64,000 nucleotides of DNA from Pseudomonas parafulva NBRC 16636 = DSM 17004 (GTDB lineage: Bacteria > Pseudomonadota > Gammaproteobacteria > Pseudomonadales > Pseudomonadaceae). The DNA lies in contig NZ_BBIU01000014.1 of assembly GCF_000730645.1 (NCBI RefSeq), forward strand, positions 124,001 through 188,000, written 5' to 3'. Both the position numbers and the translations under genes were made by a program. Positions 29,341 through 38,008 of this stretch are shown here, piece after piece (the first letter of the stretch is position 1; every line of letters begins with the position of its first letter). The notes under the pieces are model-generated. The model was given only the letters and a program-made list of their open reading frames with translations, had not been told where the DNA came from and made no database searches.

Positions 29341-30081
29341 ATGTTCGACTACGCCGCTCGTGCGGATCTGCTCAAAGGCCGGGTCATCCTGGTAACCGGC
29401 GCCGGCCGTGGTATCGGCGCTGCCGCTGCCAAGGCTTACGCCGCGCTGGGTGCTACGGTGCTGCTGCTGGGCAAGACCGAAGCCAACCTGAACGCGCTGT
29501 ACGATGAAATCGAAGCGGCTGGCCACCCACAGCCGGTGGTTATACCGTTCAACCTGGAAACCGCCCTGCCCCACCAGTACGACGAACTGGCGGTGATGAT
29601 CGAAGACCAGTTCGGGCGCCTGGACGGGCTGCTCAACAACGCCTCGATCATCGGCCCACGCACGCCCATGGAGCAGTTGTCGGGTGACAACTTCATGCGC
29701 GTGATGCATGTGAACGTGGATGCCACCTTCATGCTCACCAGCACCCTGCTGCCATTGCTGAAGCTGTCCGAGGACGCTTCGGTGGTGTTCACCAGCAGCA
29801 GCGTGGGGCGCAAGGGCCGCGCCTACTGGGGCGCCTACGGGATCTCTAAGTTCGCCACCGAAGGCATGATGCAGACCCTGGCCGACGAACTGGAAGGCGT
29901 GGCACCGGTACGTGCCAACAGCATCAACCCGGGCGCCACGCGCACCGCCATGCGTGCCCAGGCCTACCCAAGCGAGAACCCGCAGAACAACCCCCTGCCC
30001 GAAGAAATCATGCCGGTGTACCTGTACCTGATGGGGCCAGACAGCAAAGGCGTGAATGGGCAGGCGTTCAACGCCCAGTAA
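29341..30081 (+). CDS. YciK-family short-chain oxidoreductase
   Basis: NAD(P)-dependent short-chain dehydrogenase of unknown physiological substrate. The ATG at 29341 (MFDYAARADLLKGRVILVTG, 246 residues) follows an AAAGGA ribosome-binding site. The cofactor motif is TGAGRGIG, the NNAS segment replaces the common NNAG, and the active site has Ser in FTSSSVG and YGISK (Tyr-X3-Lys). A 174-base gap with REP sequence separates it from mupP. It resembles E. coli YciK in length and in the PEEIMPVYLYLM C-terminal segment. Confidence 0.9.
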   Translation: MFDYAARADLLKGRVILVTGAGRGIGAAAAKAYAALGATVLLLGKTEANLNALYDEIEAAGHPQPVVIPFNLETALPHQYDELAVMIEDQFGRLDGLLNNASIIGPRTPMEQLSGDNFMRVMHVNVDATFMLTSTLLPLLKLSEDASVVFTSSSVGRKGRAYWGAYGISKFATEGMMQTLADELEGVAPVRANSINPGATRTAMRAQAYPSENPQNNPLPEEIMPVYLYLMGPDSKGVNGQAFNAQ

Positions 30082-30087
30082 GCCCAA

Positions 30088-30103
30088 GAGGCCGGGCGGC
30101 CTC
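30088..30103. terminator. short hairpin between convergent genes
   Basis: A GAGGCC/GGCCTC hairpin with a 4-base loop, 6 bases after the YciK-like stop and facing the end of the TenA-like gene. There is no T tract; the call rests on position. Confidence 0.35.
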
Positions 30104-30125
30104 CTGAGTCACCCGGCAACCGGGG

Positions 30126-30911
30126 TCAGCCAGCAGCCAGCGCCGGGCTTACCCGGCCTTGCTGGCGCCCCTCGAGCTGCATGCAGCGCTCCAAGAACAG
30201 GAACATGCAGTCGTAGCTCTTGCAGATCGCCCGGCGCAGCTCGGTACGCAGGCTCATGCTCGGGTTCTCGCCCGCCAGGGTGCAGATGATCTCCAGCGCC
30301 TCCCACGGGTGGGTGTCGTCATACTGGGCATGCATCTTCAGCCACTTCATGGCGCGCTTGCGCTGGTCTTCCGGGAAGCCCATGGCGTAGGTATCGGTGG
30401 AGCACACCACTGCCGACCACTCCCCGGTCGCCCCTTCGATGGCATAGTTGGTGGCCGCCATCGACACCGCCAGGTTCTCGGTGGCGCACACCCGCCAGCA
30501 CCAGTCGTTCAGGCCGTTGAGTTCGGGCGGTACATCCTGGGCCTGCAGGTCGTGCAGGTTCACGCCATGGGCCTGGGCCCAGTTCACCCAATAATCGGCG
30601 TGGTTCAGTTCCACGCGAATGTTGCGCATCAGCCAGCGCCGCGCCATGTCCTCGCCCTGATGGCGGCCGTAGCGGGTCTTGGTGAGGTTGTGCGCCATGT
30701 ACAGCGAGAACTGCTCCACCACCGGCCAGCCGCCAATCAGGTACTGGCGAATGGTGGACTGCTTGAGGGTGCCGTCGCGCAGGCGCGCATACAGCTCGTG
30801 CTCCACCACACGGCGCTTGCTCTCGCTGCAATCCTCGATCAGTTGCTGGGCCCACGTGGGGTAGCTGGCCGGGTCCATCAATGGCCCGATACGGACGAAT
30901 GCATCAATCAC
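30126..30911 (-). CDS. TenA/PqqC-like (heme-oxygenase fold) protein
   Basis: All-helical protein of the TENA/THI-4/PQQC superfamily, 261 residues. Members include thiaminase II, PqqC and iron-dependent oxygenases; the substrate here is not clear. The N-terminal helix region ends in LKQSTIRQYLIGGWPVVEQF, followed by NIRVELNHADYWVNWA and a NYAIEGATGEWS segment, with several conserved Glu and His positions that could bind metal. Annotation as a transcriptional regulator, common for this family, is not supported by any DNA-binding motif. Neighbours give no pathway clue. The C-terminus is basic and low in complexity. Confidence 0.7.
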   Translation of the reverse strand: MIDAFVRIGPLMDPASYPTWAQQLIEDCSESKRRVVEHELYARLRDGTLKQSTIRQYLIGGWPVVEQFSLYMAHNLTKTRYGRHQGEDMARRWLMRNIRVELNHADYWVNWAQAHGVNLHDLQAQDVPPELNGLNDWCWRVCATENLAVSMAATNYAIEGATGEWSAVVCSTDTYAMGFPEDQRKRAMKWLKMHAQYDDTHPWEALEIICTLAGENPSMSLRTELRRAICKSYDCMFLFLERCMQLEGRQQGRVSPALAAG

Positions 30912-30941
30912 TTTCTGCTCCTTGATCCTTGTGATTTCTAG

Positions 30942-31745
30942 CTAGCGAAACGTGCCAGGCGCCCGCTGCAACAGGGGCCGGTCGGCCACCCGCTGGCGGT
31001 GCAAACTGTCACAGGTGAACACCTGCGGGCGTTCTATCAGGTAGCCCTGGGCGTAATCCACACCAATTTCCTGCAGGGCCTGCTCGATCAACGGGGTCTC
31101 GACAAATTCGGCGATGGTACGTTTACCCATCACGTGGCCGATGTGGTTGATGACCTCGACCATGGCCCGGTTGACCGGGTCGTCGAGCATGTCCTTGACG
31201 AAACTGCCGTCGATCTTGAGGAAATCTACGGGCAAATGCTTGAGGTAGGCAAACGATGACATGCCGGCGCAGAAGTCATCGAGGGAAAACCGGCAACCCA
31301 GGCCCTTGAGTTCATTGATGAAGCGGATCGCGCTGCCCAGGTTGGCGATGGCGCTGGTCTCAGTGATCTCGAAGCAGATCATGCGCGGCGGAATGGCGTA
31401 ATCCACGAACAGGCGTTGCAGGTACTCCAGGAACTTGTCATCACCGATGCTCGAGCCCGACAGGTTGATGGCACAGGTGGCCAGTGGCCCTTTGTGGCCG
31501 GCGTCTAGGCACTGGCGGATGATCATGAACACGTTGCGCACCACCCAGCGGTCCAGTGCGGTGATCAGCCCGTAGCGTTCGGCGGCTGGGATAAAGCTGT
31601 TGGGCAGAATGGTGCGCCCGCTTTCGTCGTGCAGGCGCAACAGAATCTCGATATGGCCAGGGCCGTCGAAGGCTTTGAGCGGCGCGATTTCCTGGGCGTA
31701 CAGGCAAAAGCGGTTTTCTTCCAGGGCCACGTGCAAGCGCTGGAT
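30942..31745 (-). pseudogene. EAL-domain 3' part of an amber-interrupted GGDEF/EAL gene
   Basis: Continues the frame of the upstream GGDEF gene directly after its TAG codon (31748-31746), beginning Ile-Gln-Arg-Leu-His-Val-Ala. The 264-residue EAL domain keeps most metal and substrate positions: EILLRL in place of EALLRW, INLSGS, EITETS, DDFCAG, FLKIDGSF and AEFVET. It therefore looks like a competent c-di-GMP phosphodiesterase that lost its own start. The only near start is a TTG at 31736 without a visible ribosome-binding site. It would be made only by stop readthrough or weak reinitiation. If the TAG is a sequence error, the gene is a normal full-length protein. Confidence 0.75.
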
Positions 31746-33398
31746 CTAGGCCATTTCGCCGAAACGGATAGACAGCTCGCTGTCGTCGGCATGGTACACC
31801 TGCACACGGTTACGGCCCTTTTCCTTGGCCATGTAGCAGGCCATGTCGGCCGCACGCAGCGACGTTTCCAGGGTGCCGGGCGCCTGGGCGATGTGCACCA
31901 GCCCTACGCTTACCGTGGTCACGAACGGCCTGCCCTTCCACACGAAGTGCAGGCTCTGCACCATCTGGCGCAGTTGTTCGGCAATGCGCTCGGCCTGCTC
32001 GGGCGGGCAGTTTTCCAGCAGCACGCCAAACTCGTCGCCCCCCAGCCGCGCCAGGGTGTCGCCTTCGCGCAGGCCCGATTGCAGCACCGCGCAGATGTGC
32101 CGCAGCAATTCGTCGCCCGCCGCATGCCCGCAGGTATCGTTCACCAGCTTGAACTGGTCCAGGTCCAGGAACATCAGCGAATGCCGGCCCGGCTGGCGCG
32201 CCAGGGCATTGAGCGCCTGCTCCAGGCGGTATTCGAATTCACGCCGGTTGGCCAGGCCCGTGAGGGCATCGTGGGTGGCCTGCCAGGACAGGTTGGCGAT
32301 GTACTGGCGCTCCTGCGTCATGTCGTGCAGCACCAGCACAATGCCGCTGACCTGCCCTTCGTTGACGATGGACGAGCCCACCAGGTTGATCGACACAGTG
32401 CTGCCGTCCAGCCGCTGAATCAGCCGCGCATGTTCGGCACCGCCCTTGAGGCTGCCACTGAGCACCTGGTCCACCAGGCTGCGGCCTTCGTCCATGTCGT
32501 GCTCGTCCACCAGGGTGAATAGCGCCGACAGCGGCAAGCCCAGGGCCTGGGCAGCTTGCCAGTGGGTGAGCTGCTCGGCCGCAGGGTTCATGTAGCCGAT
32601 ACAGCCTTCCACATCGGTGGTGATCACCGCGTCGCCAATGGCTTGCAGGGTGATTTGCGCGCGCTCTTTTTCTTCCTGCAACGCGCTGGCGAACGCCTGG
32701 CGCTGGGCCAGCAGCTTGCTTGAGCGGCGCCAGGCGATGGTAATGAGGATAAGCGCGGTTACTAGGTTGGTAATCAGCAGCACCCTCAGCAGTACCCGCG
32801 AGCCCTCGCCCAAGGCATCGCTGAACGCCTTGGCGGCGGGGGTGACACCTTCGTTGATGATGGCGATACGCCCCTTCCAGGCTTCTACCGTGGCCTCAGC
32901 CACCGGCCCATTGGCGAAGCGCTGGTGCATCTCGCCCGCCAGCACGTCCAGCTTGGCCAGGTAGTCGTCACCCATGTCCCAGTAGTTCACCGCCGTCTGC
33001 ATGTAGCTGATGCCGCGGAAATGGCGGTAGAACCAGATGATGCGCTCAACGTCGTCCAGGTGGTTGCCGCCCTGCAGCACGGCCTCGCGGGCGGCCTGCA
33101 GGTCAGGGTCCGGTCTGTCCAGCACCTTGCGCACGCGGTGGTCGCCCTGGGGCACGATGATGGCCTGGCGGTAGCGCTGGTATGTGTCCTCGTCGCGCGT
33201 ATCTGCGTACAGGTTGAGGTAGTAGATGGCGTCTTTCTGAGCCTTGGACCATAGGCTCTCCCCCGCGACGTAGGCACGCACGGCTGAAAGCGTGTACAGG
33301 CTGAGGCTGCCCAGGGCAACCTGGAACACCACCACGGCGATGAAGGGCCAGGTGATGCCGAGCAGCTTGGGCGCCTCTTGAGTGCGATGTCCCTTCAT
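31746..33398 (-). CDS. membrane-bound PAS-GGDEF diguanylate cyclase, truncated before EAL domain
   Basis: Predicted c-di-GMP synthase in the inner membrane. The ATG at 33398 (MKGHRTQEAPKLLG) follows AGGGA and gives 550 residues. A membrane helix (about 15-35), a periplasmic sensor region and a second helix (about 205-225) precede a PAS domain (about 250-370) with TDVEGCIGYMNPAAE. The GGDEF domain (about 385-545) has the intact motif LGGDEFGVLL. The protein ends at TAG in the linker where an EAL domain should follow in the same frame; TGG (Trp) to TAG is the simplest explanation. The GGDEF part may still work alone, shifting a dual enzyme toward synthesis. Confidence 0.85.
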   Translation of the reverse strand: MKGHRTQEAPKLLGITWPFIAVVVFQVALGSLSLYTLSAVRAYVAGESLWSKAQKDAIYYLNLYADTRDEDTYQRYRQAIIVPQGDHRVRKVLDRPDPDLQAAREAVLQGGNHLDDVERIIWFYRHFRGISYMQTAVNYWDMGDDYLAKLDVLAGEMHQRFANGPVAEATVEAWKGRIAIINEGVTPAAKAFSDALGEGSRVLLRVLLITNLVTALILITIAWRRSSKLLAQRQAFASALQEEKERAQITLQAIGDAVITTDVEGCIGYMNPAAEQLTHWQAAQALGLPLSALFTLVDEHDMDEGRSLVDQVLSGSLKGGAEHARLIQRLDGSTVSINLVGSSIVNEGQVSGIVLVLHDMTQERQYIANLSWQATHDALTGLANRREFEYRLEQALNALARQPGRHSLMFLDLDQFKLVNDTCGHAAGDELLRHICAVLQSGLREGDTLARLGGDEFGVLLENCPPEQAERIAEQLRQMVQSLHFVWKGRPFVTTVSVGLVHIAQAPGTLETSLRAADMACYMAKEKGRNRVQVYHADDSELSIRFGEMA

Positions 33399-33508
33399 GG
33401 ATTCCCTGTCACCGAGCTGATAAGGCGAGAATCGACCCAGACAAAGCACAGCGTAGGCCATTTGCCAGTAACGCGATGGAAATTTCAGCAGTGACCGGCG
33501 TGTTGCAC

Positions 33509-35332
33509 CTAGCGCTGCTGCAAGTGCCCGTACAGCTTGGCGTACAAGCCGCCCTCGGCGATCAGTTGCTGGTGGTCGCCGTCCTCTGCCACACGCCCGC
33601 CATCGAACACCAGCACACGGTCAGCCTGCTTAACAGCCGACAGGCGGTGGGCGATGATCAGGGTGGTGCGACCGGTTAAAAACCGTGCCAGCGCCTGGTG
33701 CAGGTTGTACTCGGTGGCGGCGTCCAACGCCGAGGTGGCCTCGTCGAGGATCACCACCTTGGGGTCGGCCAGCACCATGCGGGCGATGGCCAGCCGCTGG
33801 CGCTGCCCACCGGACAGCCGCACCCCGGACCGCCCCACCACGCTGTCCAGGCCCTGGGGCAAGGCGGCGATGGTGCTGTCGAGCTGGGCAATGGCCAGGG
33901 CCTGCCAGCAGGCGTCATCGGTGCAGTCGCGGCCCATGGTCAGGTTGGCGCGTACGGTGTCGTTGAACAGCGACGGGTGCTGCAGCACCACCGCGACATG
34001 CTCGCGCAGGGTGTCCAGGCCAATCTCCTGCAAGGTGGCACCGCCAAAACGGATGCTGCCGGCCTGGGCGCTGTACAGCCCCAGCAGCAGCTGCACCAGG
34101 GTGCTCTTGCCGCCGCCACTGGCGCCGACGATCGCCACTTTTTCACCGGGGGCAATGGCCAGGTCGAGGTGCTCCAGTACCGGCTCATCACCGTAGGCGA
34201 AGCTCAGGTCGCGCACCTCGATGCCTACCGTGGCGTGGCCGGCGAAGGGGTTGCTGGCGCCGGGGTACTGGGGCTCGTCGGCGCGTGCCAGCAGCTCGTT
34301 GAGGCGGTTCAGGGCGCCACCTGCGGCGTAGTAGGCGTATTGCAGGTTGAGCAGCTGCTCCACAGGGCCAATCATGAACCACAGGTAGCTGAACACCGCC
34401 AGCATCTGGCCGATGGACAGGTCCGAAAACAGCACGGTGAGCATGGCGGCCGCACGGAAGATGTCGATGCCGAACTGGAACAACAACCCACTGGCGCGGC
34501 CACTGGCATCACTCTTCCACTGGGATTCCACCGCGTAATCACGCACTTCGCGGGCGCGCACGCCTAGGCGCCCGAGGAAGTAACCCTGGCGGTTGCCGGC
34601 ACGGATTTCCTGGATGGCATCGAGGGTTTCGGTAAGGGCTTGGGTAAAACGGGCCGTGCTGTCGTTTTCCAGCTTCTTGAGGTGCTTCACGCGCTTGCCC
34701 AACTGCACGGTGAAGTAGATGACCAGCGGGTTGAACAGCAGAATCAGCAACGCCAGCTGCCAGTGCATCCAGATAAGAATGGCCGCTGTGCCGGTGAGGG
34801 TGAGCATGGCGACCAAGAAGCGGCTGAGGGTTTCGCCCACGAACTTGTCGAGGGTGTCCAGGTCGGTGACCAGGTGGGTGGTGACCGTGCCACTGCCCAG
34901 GCTTTCGTACTCCTTCAGCGAAATACGCTTCAGGCGCTCGATGAGCCGAATGCGCAACCGGTAGACGATGTCCTTGGCCAGCCCGGCGAACAGTTTGGCC
35001 TGAACCACATTGAATGCCAGGGCACACAGGCGCAGGCACAGGGTAAGCACCAGCATCAGGCCGATATAGCCCGCGGCCACCTGCCAGCCCTGGGGCAGCA
35101 GCTGGTTCATCCACTTCAGCGCGGCATCGCCATGGCCCAGCAGCACTTCATCCACCAGCAGCGGCAGCAGCAACGGGATGGGCACGCTGCAGCAAGCCGC
35201 CAGCACCGCGATCAGGTTGGCAGACCAGAGCTGCTTTTTGTGGTGCAGGGCCAGGCGGCGAATCTCTGCCCAGCTCAACCGGTCAGCCACGGCCTGGGGT
35301 TTACCCGGCACCGGGTCGGGCGACCCGGGCAT
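33509..35332 (-). CDS. ABC exporter with fused permease and ATPase domains
   Basis: Half-size type I ABC exporter, acting as a homodimer in the inner membrane; substrate unknown. The ATG at 35332 (MPGSPDPVPG, 607 residues) follows the DsbA-like stop at once (TGATATG); a GTG three codons earlier is also possible. Six membrane segments occupy about 30-310. The ATPase domain has Walker A GASGGGKSTL, signature LSGGQRQRLAIAR and Walker B KVVILDEATS. MsbA-like and peptide or lipid exporters share this layout. Coupling to a DsbA-family gene hints at a thiol-containing or peptide substrate, but this is only suggestive. Confidence 0.88.
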   Translation of the reverse strand: MPGSPDPVPGKPQAVADRLSWAEIRRLALHHKKQLWSANLIAVLAACCSVPIPLLLPLLVDEVLLGHGDAALKWMNQLLPQGWQVAAGYIGLMLVLTLCLRLCALAFNVVQAKLFAGLAKDIVYRLRIRLIERLKRISLKEYESLGSGTVTTHLVTDLDTLDKFVGETLSRFLVAMLTLTGTAAILIWMHWQLALLILLFNPLVIYFTVQLGKRVKHLKKLENDSTARFTQALTETLDAIQEIRAGNRQGYFLGRLGVRAREVRDYAVESQWKSDASGRASGLLFQFGIDIFRAAAMLTVLFSDLSIGQMLAVFSYLWFMIGPVEQLLNLQYAYYAAGGALNRLNELLARADEPQYPGASNPFAGHATVGIEVRDLSFAYGDEPVLEHLDLAIAPGEKVAIVGASGGGKSTLVQLLLGLYSAQAGSIRFGGATLQEIGLDTLREHVAVVLQHPSLFNDTVRANLTMGRDCTDDACWQALAIAQLDSTIAALPQGLDSVVGRSGVRLSGGQRQRLAIARMVLADPKVVILDEATSALDAATEYNLHQALARFLTGRTTLIIAHRLSAVKQADRVLVFDGGRVAEDGDHQQLIAEGGLYAKLYGHLQQR

Positions 35333-35333
35333 A

Positions 35334-35966
35334 TCAAGCACTGGCGGCCTGCTGCAGCCAGCGGCCGAGCAGAGGCTGCAGGCGCTCCAGTGGCTGGTAG
35401 CCGTTGGTCAGCAAGGCCAGCTGGCCATTGCGCTCGGCGAGCAAGGTGGGAAAGCCCGCAATGCCCAGGTCCTGCGCCCAGGTGAAATCGGCGGCCGTGG
35501 CGCTGCGGGTATCGGCACGGGCGAAGGCCTCGGCGAACACCGCGCGGTCGAAGCCGGCCTGCTCGGCCAACTCGACCAGTTGCGGGGCCGTGGTCACGTC
35601 TACACCCTGCTGGTAGAACGCCTGCTGGATGGACGCCAGCAGTGGCCACACACGCTCGGCCTCCAGTTCGCGGGCGGTAACCAGGGCGCGGCAGGCAGGT
35701 TCTGTGTCGTAGACGAAGCCATCTGGCATGGCGCCTTCGAAACGGAACGGCTGCCCGGTAGCGTCGGCCACGGCCTGCCAATGCTCCAGGATGTACTTGC
35801 GCGTTGAGGTGTCCAGCGCGCTGCCACCGGTACGCAACCCCCCAGGTACCAGGTGGGTGGGCACGCCGGCCTGCTGCGCCTGGGTGATCAGCGCCGCGGC
35901 AACGGGTGCAAAGCCCCAGCACCAGGAGCACATCGGGTCCATCACGTAGATCAGGCGTGCAGACAT
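35334..35966 (-). CDS. DsbA-family thioredoxin-fold protein
   Basis: Predicted cytoplasmic thiol-disulfide protein or glutathione-S-transferase-like enzyme, 210 residues. The redox motif Cys-Ser-Trp-Cys is at residues 13-16 (MDPMCSWCWGF), and the cis-Pro region is GIAGFPTLL. There is no signal peptide, unlike classical DsbA, so it resembles the FrnE / HCCA-isomerase branch. Its stop nearly coincides with the start of the ABC exporter gene, indicating one transcript, and trhO ends three bases upstream of its start on the same strand. Confidence 0.85.
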   Translation of the reverse strand: MSARLIYVMDPMCSWCWGFAPVAAALITQAQQAGVPTHLVPGGLRTGGSALDTSTRKYILEHWQAVADATGQPFRFEGAMPDGFVYDTEPACRALVTARELEAERVWPLLASIQQAFYQQGVDVTTAPQLVELAEQAGFDRAVFAEAFARADTRSATAADFTWAQDLGIAGFPTLLAERNGQLALLTNGYQPLERLQPLLGRWLQQAASA

Positions 35967-35969
35967 GCC

Positions 35970-36902
35970 TCAGGCCTCGGCTTTGTAGTTGTAACCAATC
36001 GGGTGCGGCAGGTTGCGGGCCTTGGCCAGTTCGATCTGCTTCTGCCGATCGATGGCGCTGCGCCGGGTCTTCTCGCTCAGGGTGTCCCAGCAGTGTGGGC
36101 AGCTGATACCTGGCGAATAATGCTCGGACTCGCGCTCCTGGGCGTTGATCGGGTGCCGGCAGGCGTGGCACTGGTCGTAGTCGCCTTCGCTCAGGTCGTG
36201 GCGCACCGTGACCCGGTTGTCGAACACGAAGCAGTCGCCGTCCCACAGGCTCTGTTCCTGGGGCACTTCCTCGAAGTACTTCAGGATGCCGCCTTTCAGA
36301 TGATAGACCGCCTCGAAGCCTTCACCGAGCATGTAGCTGGAGGCTTTTTCGCAACGGATGCCACCGGTGCAGAACATGGCCACCTTCTTGTGCCTGGCGG
36401 GGTCGAAGTTGGCCTTGATGTACTCGGGGAACTCGCGGAAGGTTTCGGTCTTGGGGTCGACGGCGCCCTTGAAGGTGCCAATGGCCACTTCATAGTCGTT
36501 GCGGGTGTCGATCAGCAGCACTTCCGGGTCGCTGATCAGGGCGTTCCAGTCCTTGGGCTCCACATAGGTGCCCACCGCCTGGTTGGGGTCTACGCCCGGC
36601 ACGCCGAGGGTGACGATCTCTTTCTTGAGCTTGACCTTGGTGCGGTAGAACGGCTGTTCGTCGCAGTACGACTCTTTATGGTCGACATCCACCAGCCGCG
36701 GGTCGTTGCGCAGCCAGGCCAGCAGGCCGTCGATGCCCTGGCGGGTGCCGGACACGGTGCCATTGATGCCTTCGTTGGCCAGCAGCAAGGTGCCTTTGAC
36801 GTCGTTGTCGAGCATGGTCTTGAGCAGCGGTTCGCGCAGTTCGACGTAGTCCTGCAGGGTGACGAACTTGTACAGCGCCGCGACGACGATCGGTTGTGAC
36901 AT
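35970..36902 (-). CDS. trhO: tRNA uridine(34) hydroxylase (rhodanese-like)
   Basis: Oxygen-dependent hydroxylase that makes 5-hydroxyuridine at tRNA position 34, the precursor of mo5U/cmo5U. The 310-residue protein has the YceA N-terminal domain and a rhodanese domain with the active-site loop [12 protein letters not shown], then a Cys-rich C-terminus with CHAC and CPHC pairs. Length and motifs match TrhO/YceA. Three bases separate it from the DsbA-like gene downstream. Confidence 0.93.
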   Translation of the reverse strand: MSQPIVVAALYKFVTLQDYVELREPLLKTMLDNDVKGTLLLANEGINGTVSGTRQGIDGLLAWLRNDPRLVDVDHKESYCDEQPFYRTKVKLKKEIVTLGVPGVDPNQAVGTYVEPKDWNALISDPEVLLIDTRNDYEVAIGTFKGAVDPKTETFREFPEYIKANFDPARHKKVAMFCTGGIRCEKASSYMLGEGFEAVYHLKGGILKYFEEVPQEQSLWDGDCFVFDNRVTVRHDLSEGDYDQCHACRHPINAQERESEHYSPGISCPHCWDTLSEKTRRSAIDRQKQIELAKARNLPHPIGYNYKAEA

Positions 36903-36961
36903 GAAGCAGGTTCTCCAGGTGGTTGCCCTCGTAAGGGGCGGACCGGGTTACACAATGTAAA

Positions 36962-36982
36962 AGGGGCCGCTGAGCGGCCCCT
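36962..36982 (-). terminator. rho-independent terminator after the BolA gene
   Basis: Nine-bp stem AGGGGCCGC/GCGGCCCCT with a 3-base loop. On the minus strand it is followed by TTTTACA, 40 bases after the BolA-family stop and before trhO. Confidence 0.8.
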
Positions 36983-37022
36983 GTGGGGATGAAGCGGATT
37001 CTACCAGAATCCCTTCAGGGTT

Positions 37023-37319
37023 TCAGTGCCCGCCGCCGGCGCACACGGGCGAAGCCGGCGCAGCGCCGACCTTGGCCCACTCTTCGCCGGTGTAGGTATG
37101 AATGGCCAGGGCATGAATCTGGCCCATCAGCTCACCCATGGTGGCGTACACCTTCTGGTGGCGCTTGACGCTGTTCAGGCCAGCGAACTGCTCGCTGACG
37201 ATCACGGCCTTGTAGTGCGTCTGCTGGCCACGGCTGTGCATGTGGCTTTCATCCAGCACCTGCAGGTGCTGCGGCGCCAGGGCGGCCAACTGCTGTTCGA
37301 TACGCTGTTGCATGCTCAT
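37023..37319 (-). CDS. BolA-family protein
   Basis: Small KH-like protein; family members partner with monothiol glutaredoxins in iron-sulfur handling or regulate cell shape genes. The 98-residue sequence has the invariant His region HMHSRGQQTHYKAVIVSEQFAG and the motif VKRHQKVYATMGELM. A Cys lies in the Gly-rich tail CAGGGH. A second BolA paralogue is usual in Pseudomonas, so the exact role is uncertain. Transcribed with the DUF2059 gene upstream (10-base gap) and ended by a strong hairpin. Confidence 0.88.
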   Translation of the reverse strand: MSMQQRIEQQLAALAPQHLQVLDESHMHSRGQQTHYKAVIVSEQFAGLNSVKRHQKVYATMGELMGQIHALAIHTYTGEEWAKVGAAPASPVCAGGGH

Positions 37320-37329
37320 CGCGTACGGC

Positions 37330-37854
37330 TCACTTCTTGGCTGGGGCGGCTGCCTTGCCGAAGTTCGGGTCCAGCTCCTTGGTCATGTCTTCAAGCAGCT
37401 TGTTCACCACCGGCACCGCAGGCTCCAGGCTCTGCTGGGTCAGCTGGGCCGACTCCTGGGTGACCTTGGGCATTTCACGCAGCACTTTCTTGCCCAGTGG
37501 CGATTCGTAGAACTTGACCAGGTCTTTCAGCTCTTGCTCGGTGAAGGTCTTGGTGTACAGGTCAACCATTTTAGGCTTGAGCTTGTTCCAGCCGATGGCG
37601 CTGTTGAGCGCGGCGTTGGCCTTGGCCTGGTAGCTTTCCAGTACCGGTTGCTTGGCAGCCGGTGCCTTGGTCTGGGCGAAGCGCTGGGCGAACATCTGCT
37701 GTACCTGCATGTACACCGGGGTACCGAGCTTGTCGGCATTGGCCAGGGTCAGGAACTTCTCGGCAGCCGCGTTGTGGCTGGCAGTGGCGGCAAGTACCTG
37801 GCCGCTGGCACAGGCCAGGGCAACGGCAGCACAGAGGACACGAAGACGGGTCAT
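37330..37854 (-). CDS. exported DUF2059 protein
   Basis: Periplasmic protein of unknown function. The ATG at 37854 (MTRLRVLCAAVALACASGQVLAA) begins with a signal peptide cleaved near residue 23; a ribosome-binding site AGGA lies just upstream. The 174-residue protein is helical and contains the DUF2059 core TKTFTEQELKDLVKFYESPLGKKVL. It is the first gene of a short minus-strand unit with the BolA gene and is divergent from fumC. Confidence 0.88.
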   Translation of the reverse strand: MTRLRVLCAAVALACASGQVLAATASHNAAAEKFLTLANADKLGTPVYMQVQQMFAQRFAQTKAPAAKQPVLESYQAKANAALNSAIGWNKLKPKMVDLYTKTFTEQELKDLVKFYESPLGKKVLREMPKVTQESAQLTQQSLEPAVPVVNKLLEDMTKELDPNFGKAAAPAKK

Positions 37855-38008
37855 TGCATTTCCTTCAGGAGGGGGAGGCGGTACCTCAGAGTAGAGCATT
37901 CTGCGCCCGTGACGGCACGCTGCTCAAGGGGCACGACAGACGATTGAACCGCCCGGTCGCATGAGGGCCTAAACTGCTGATTCTGACTGACAAGGGAGTG
38001 AATGCAGC

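Noticed and set aside
37944..37975. Possible fumC promoter (TTGAAC and TAAACT)
   Set aside because: The spacing is 20 bases, too long for a standard sigma-70 promoter.
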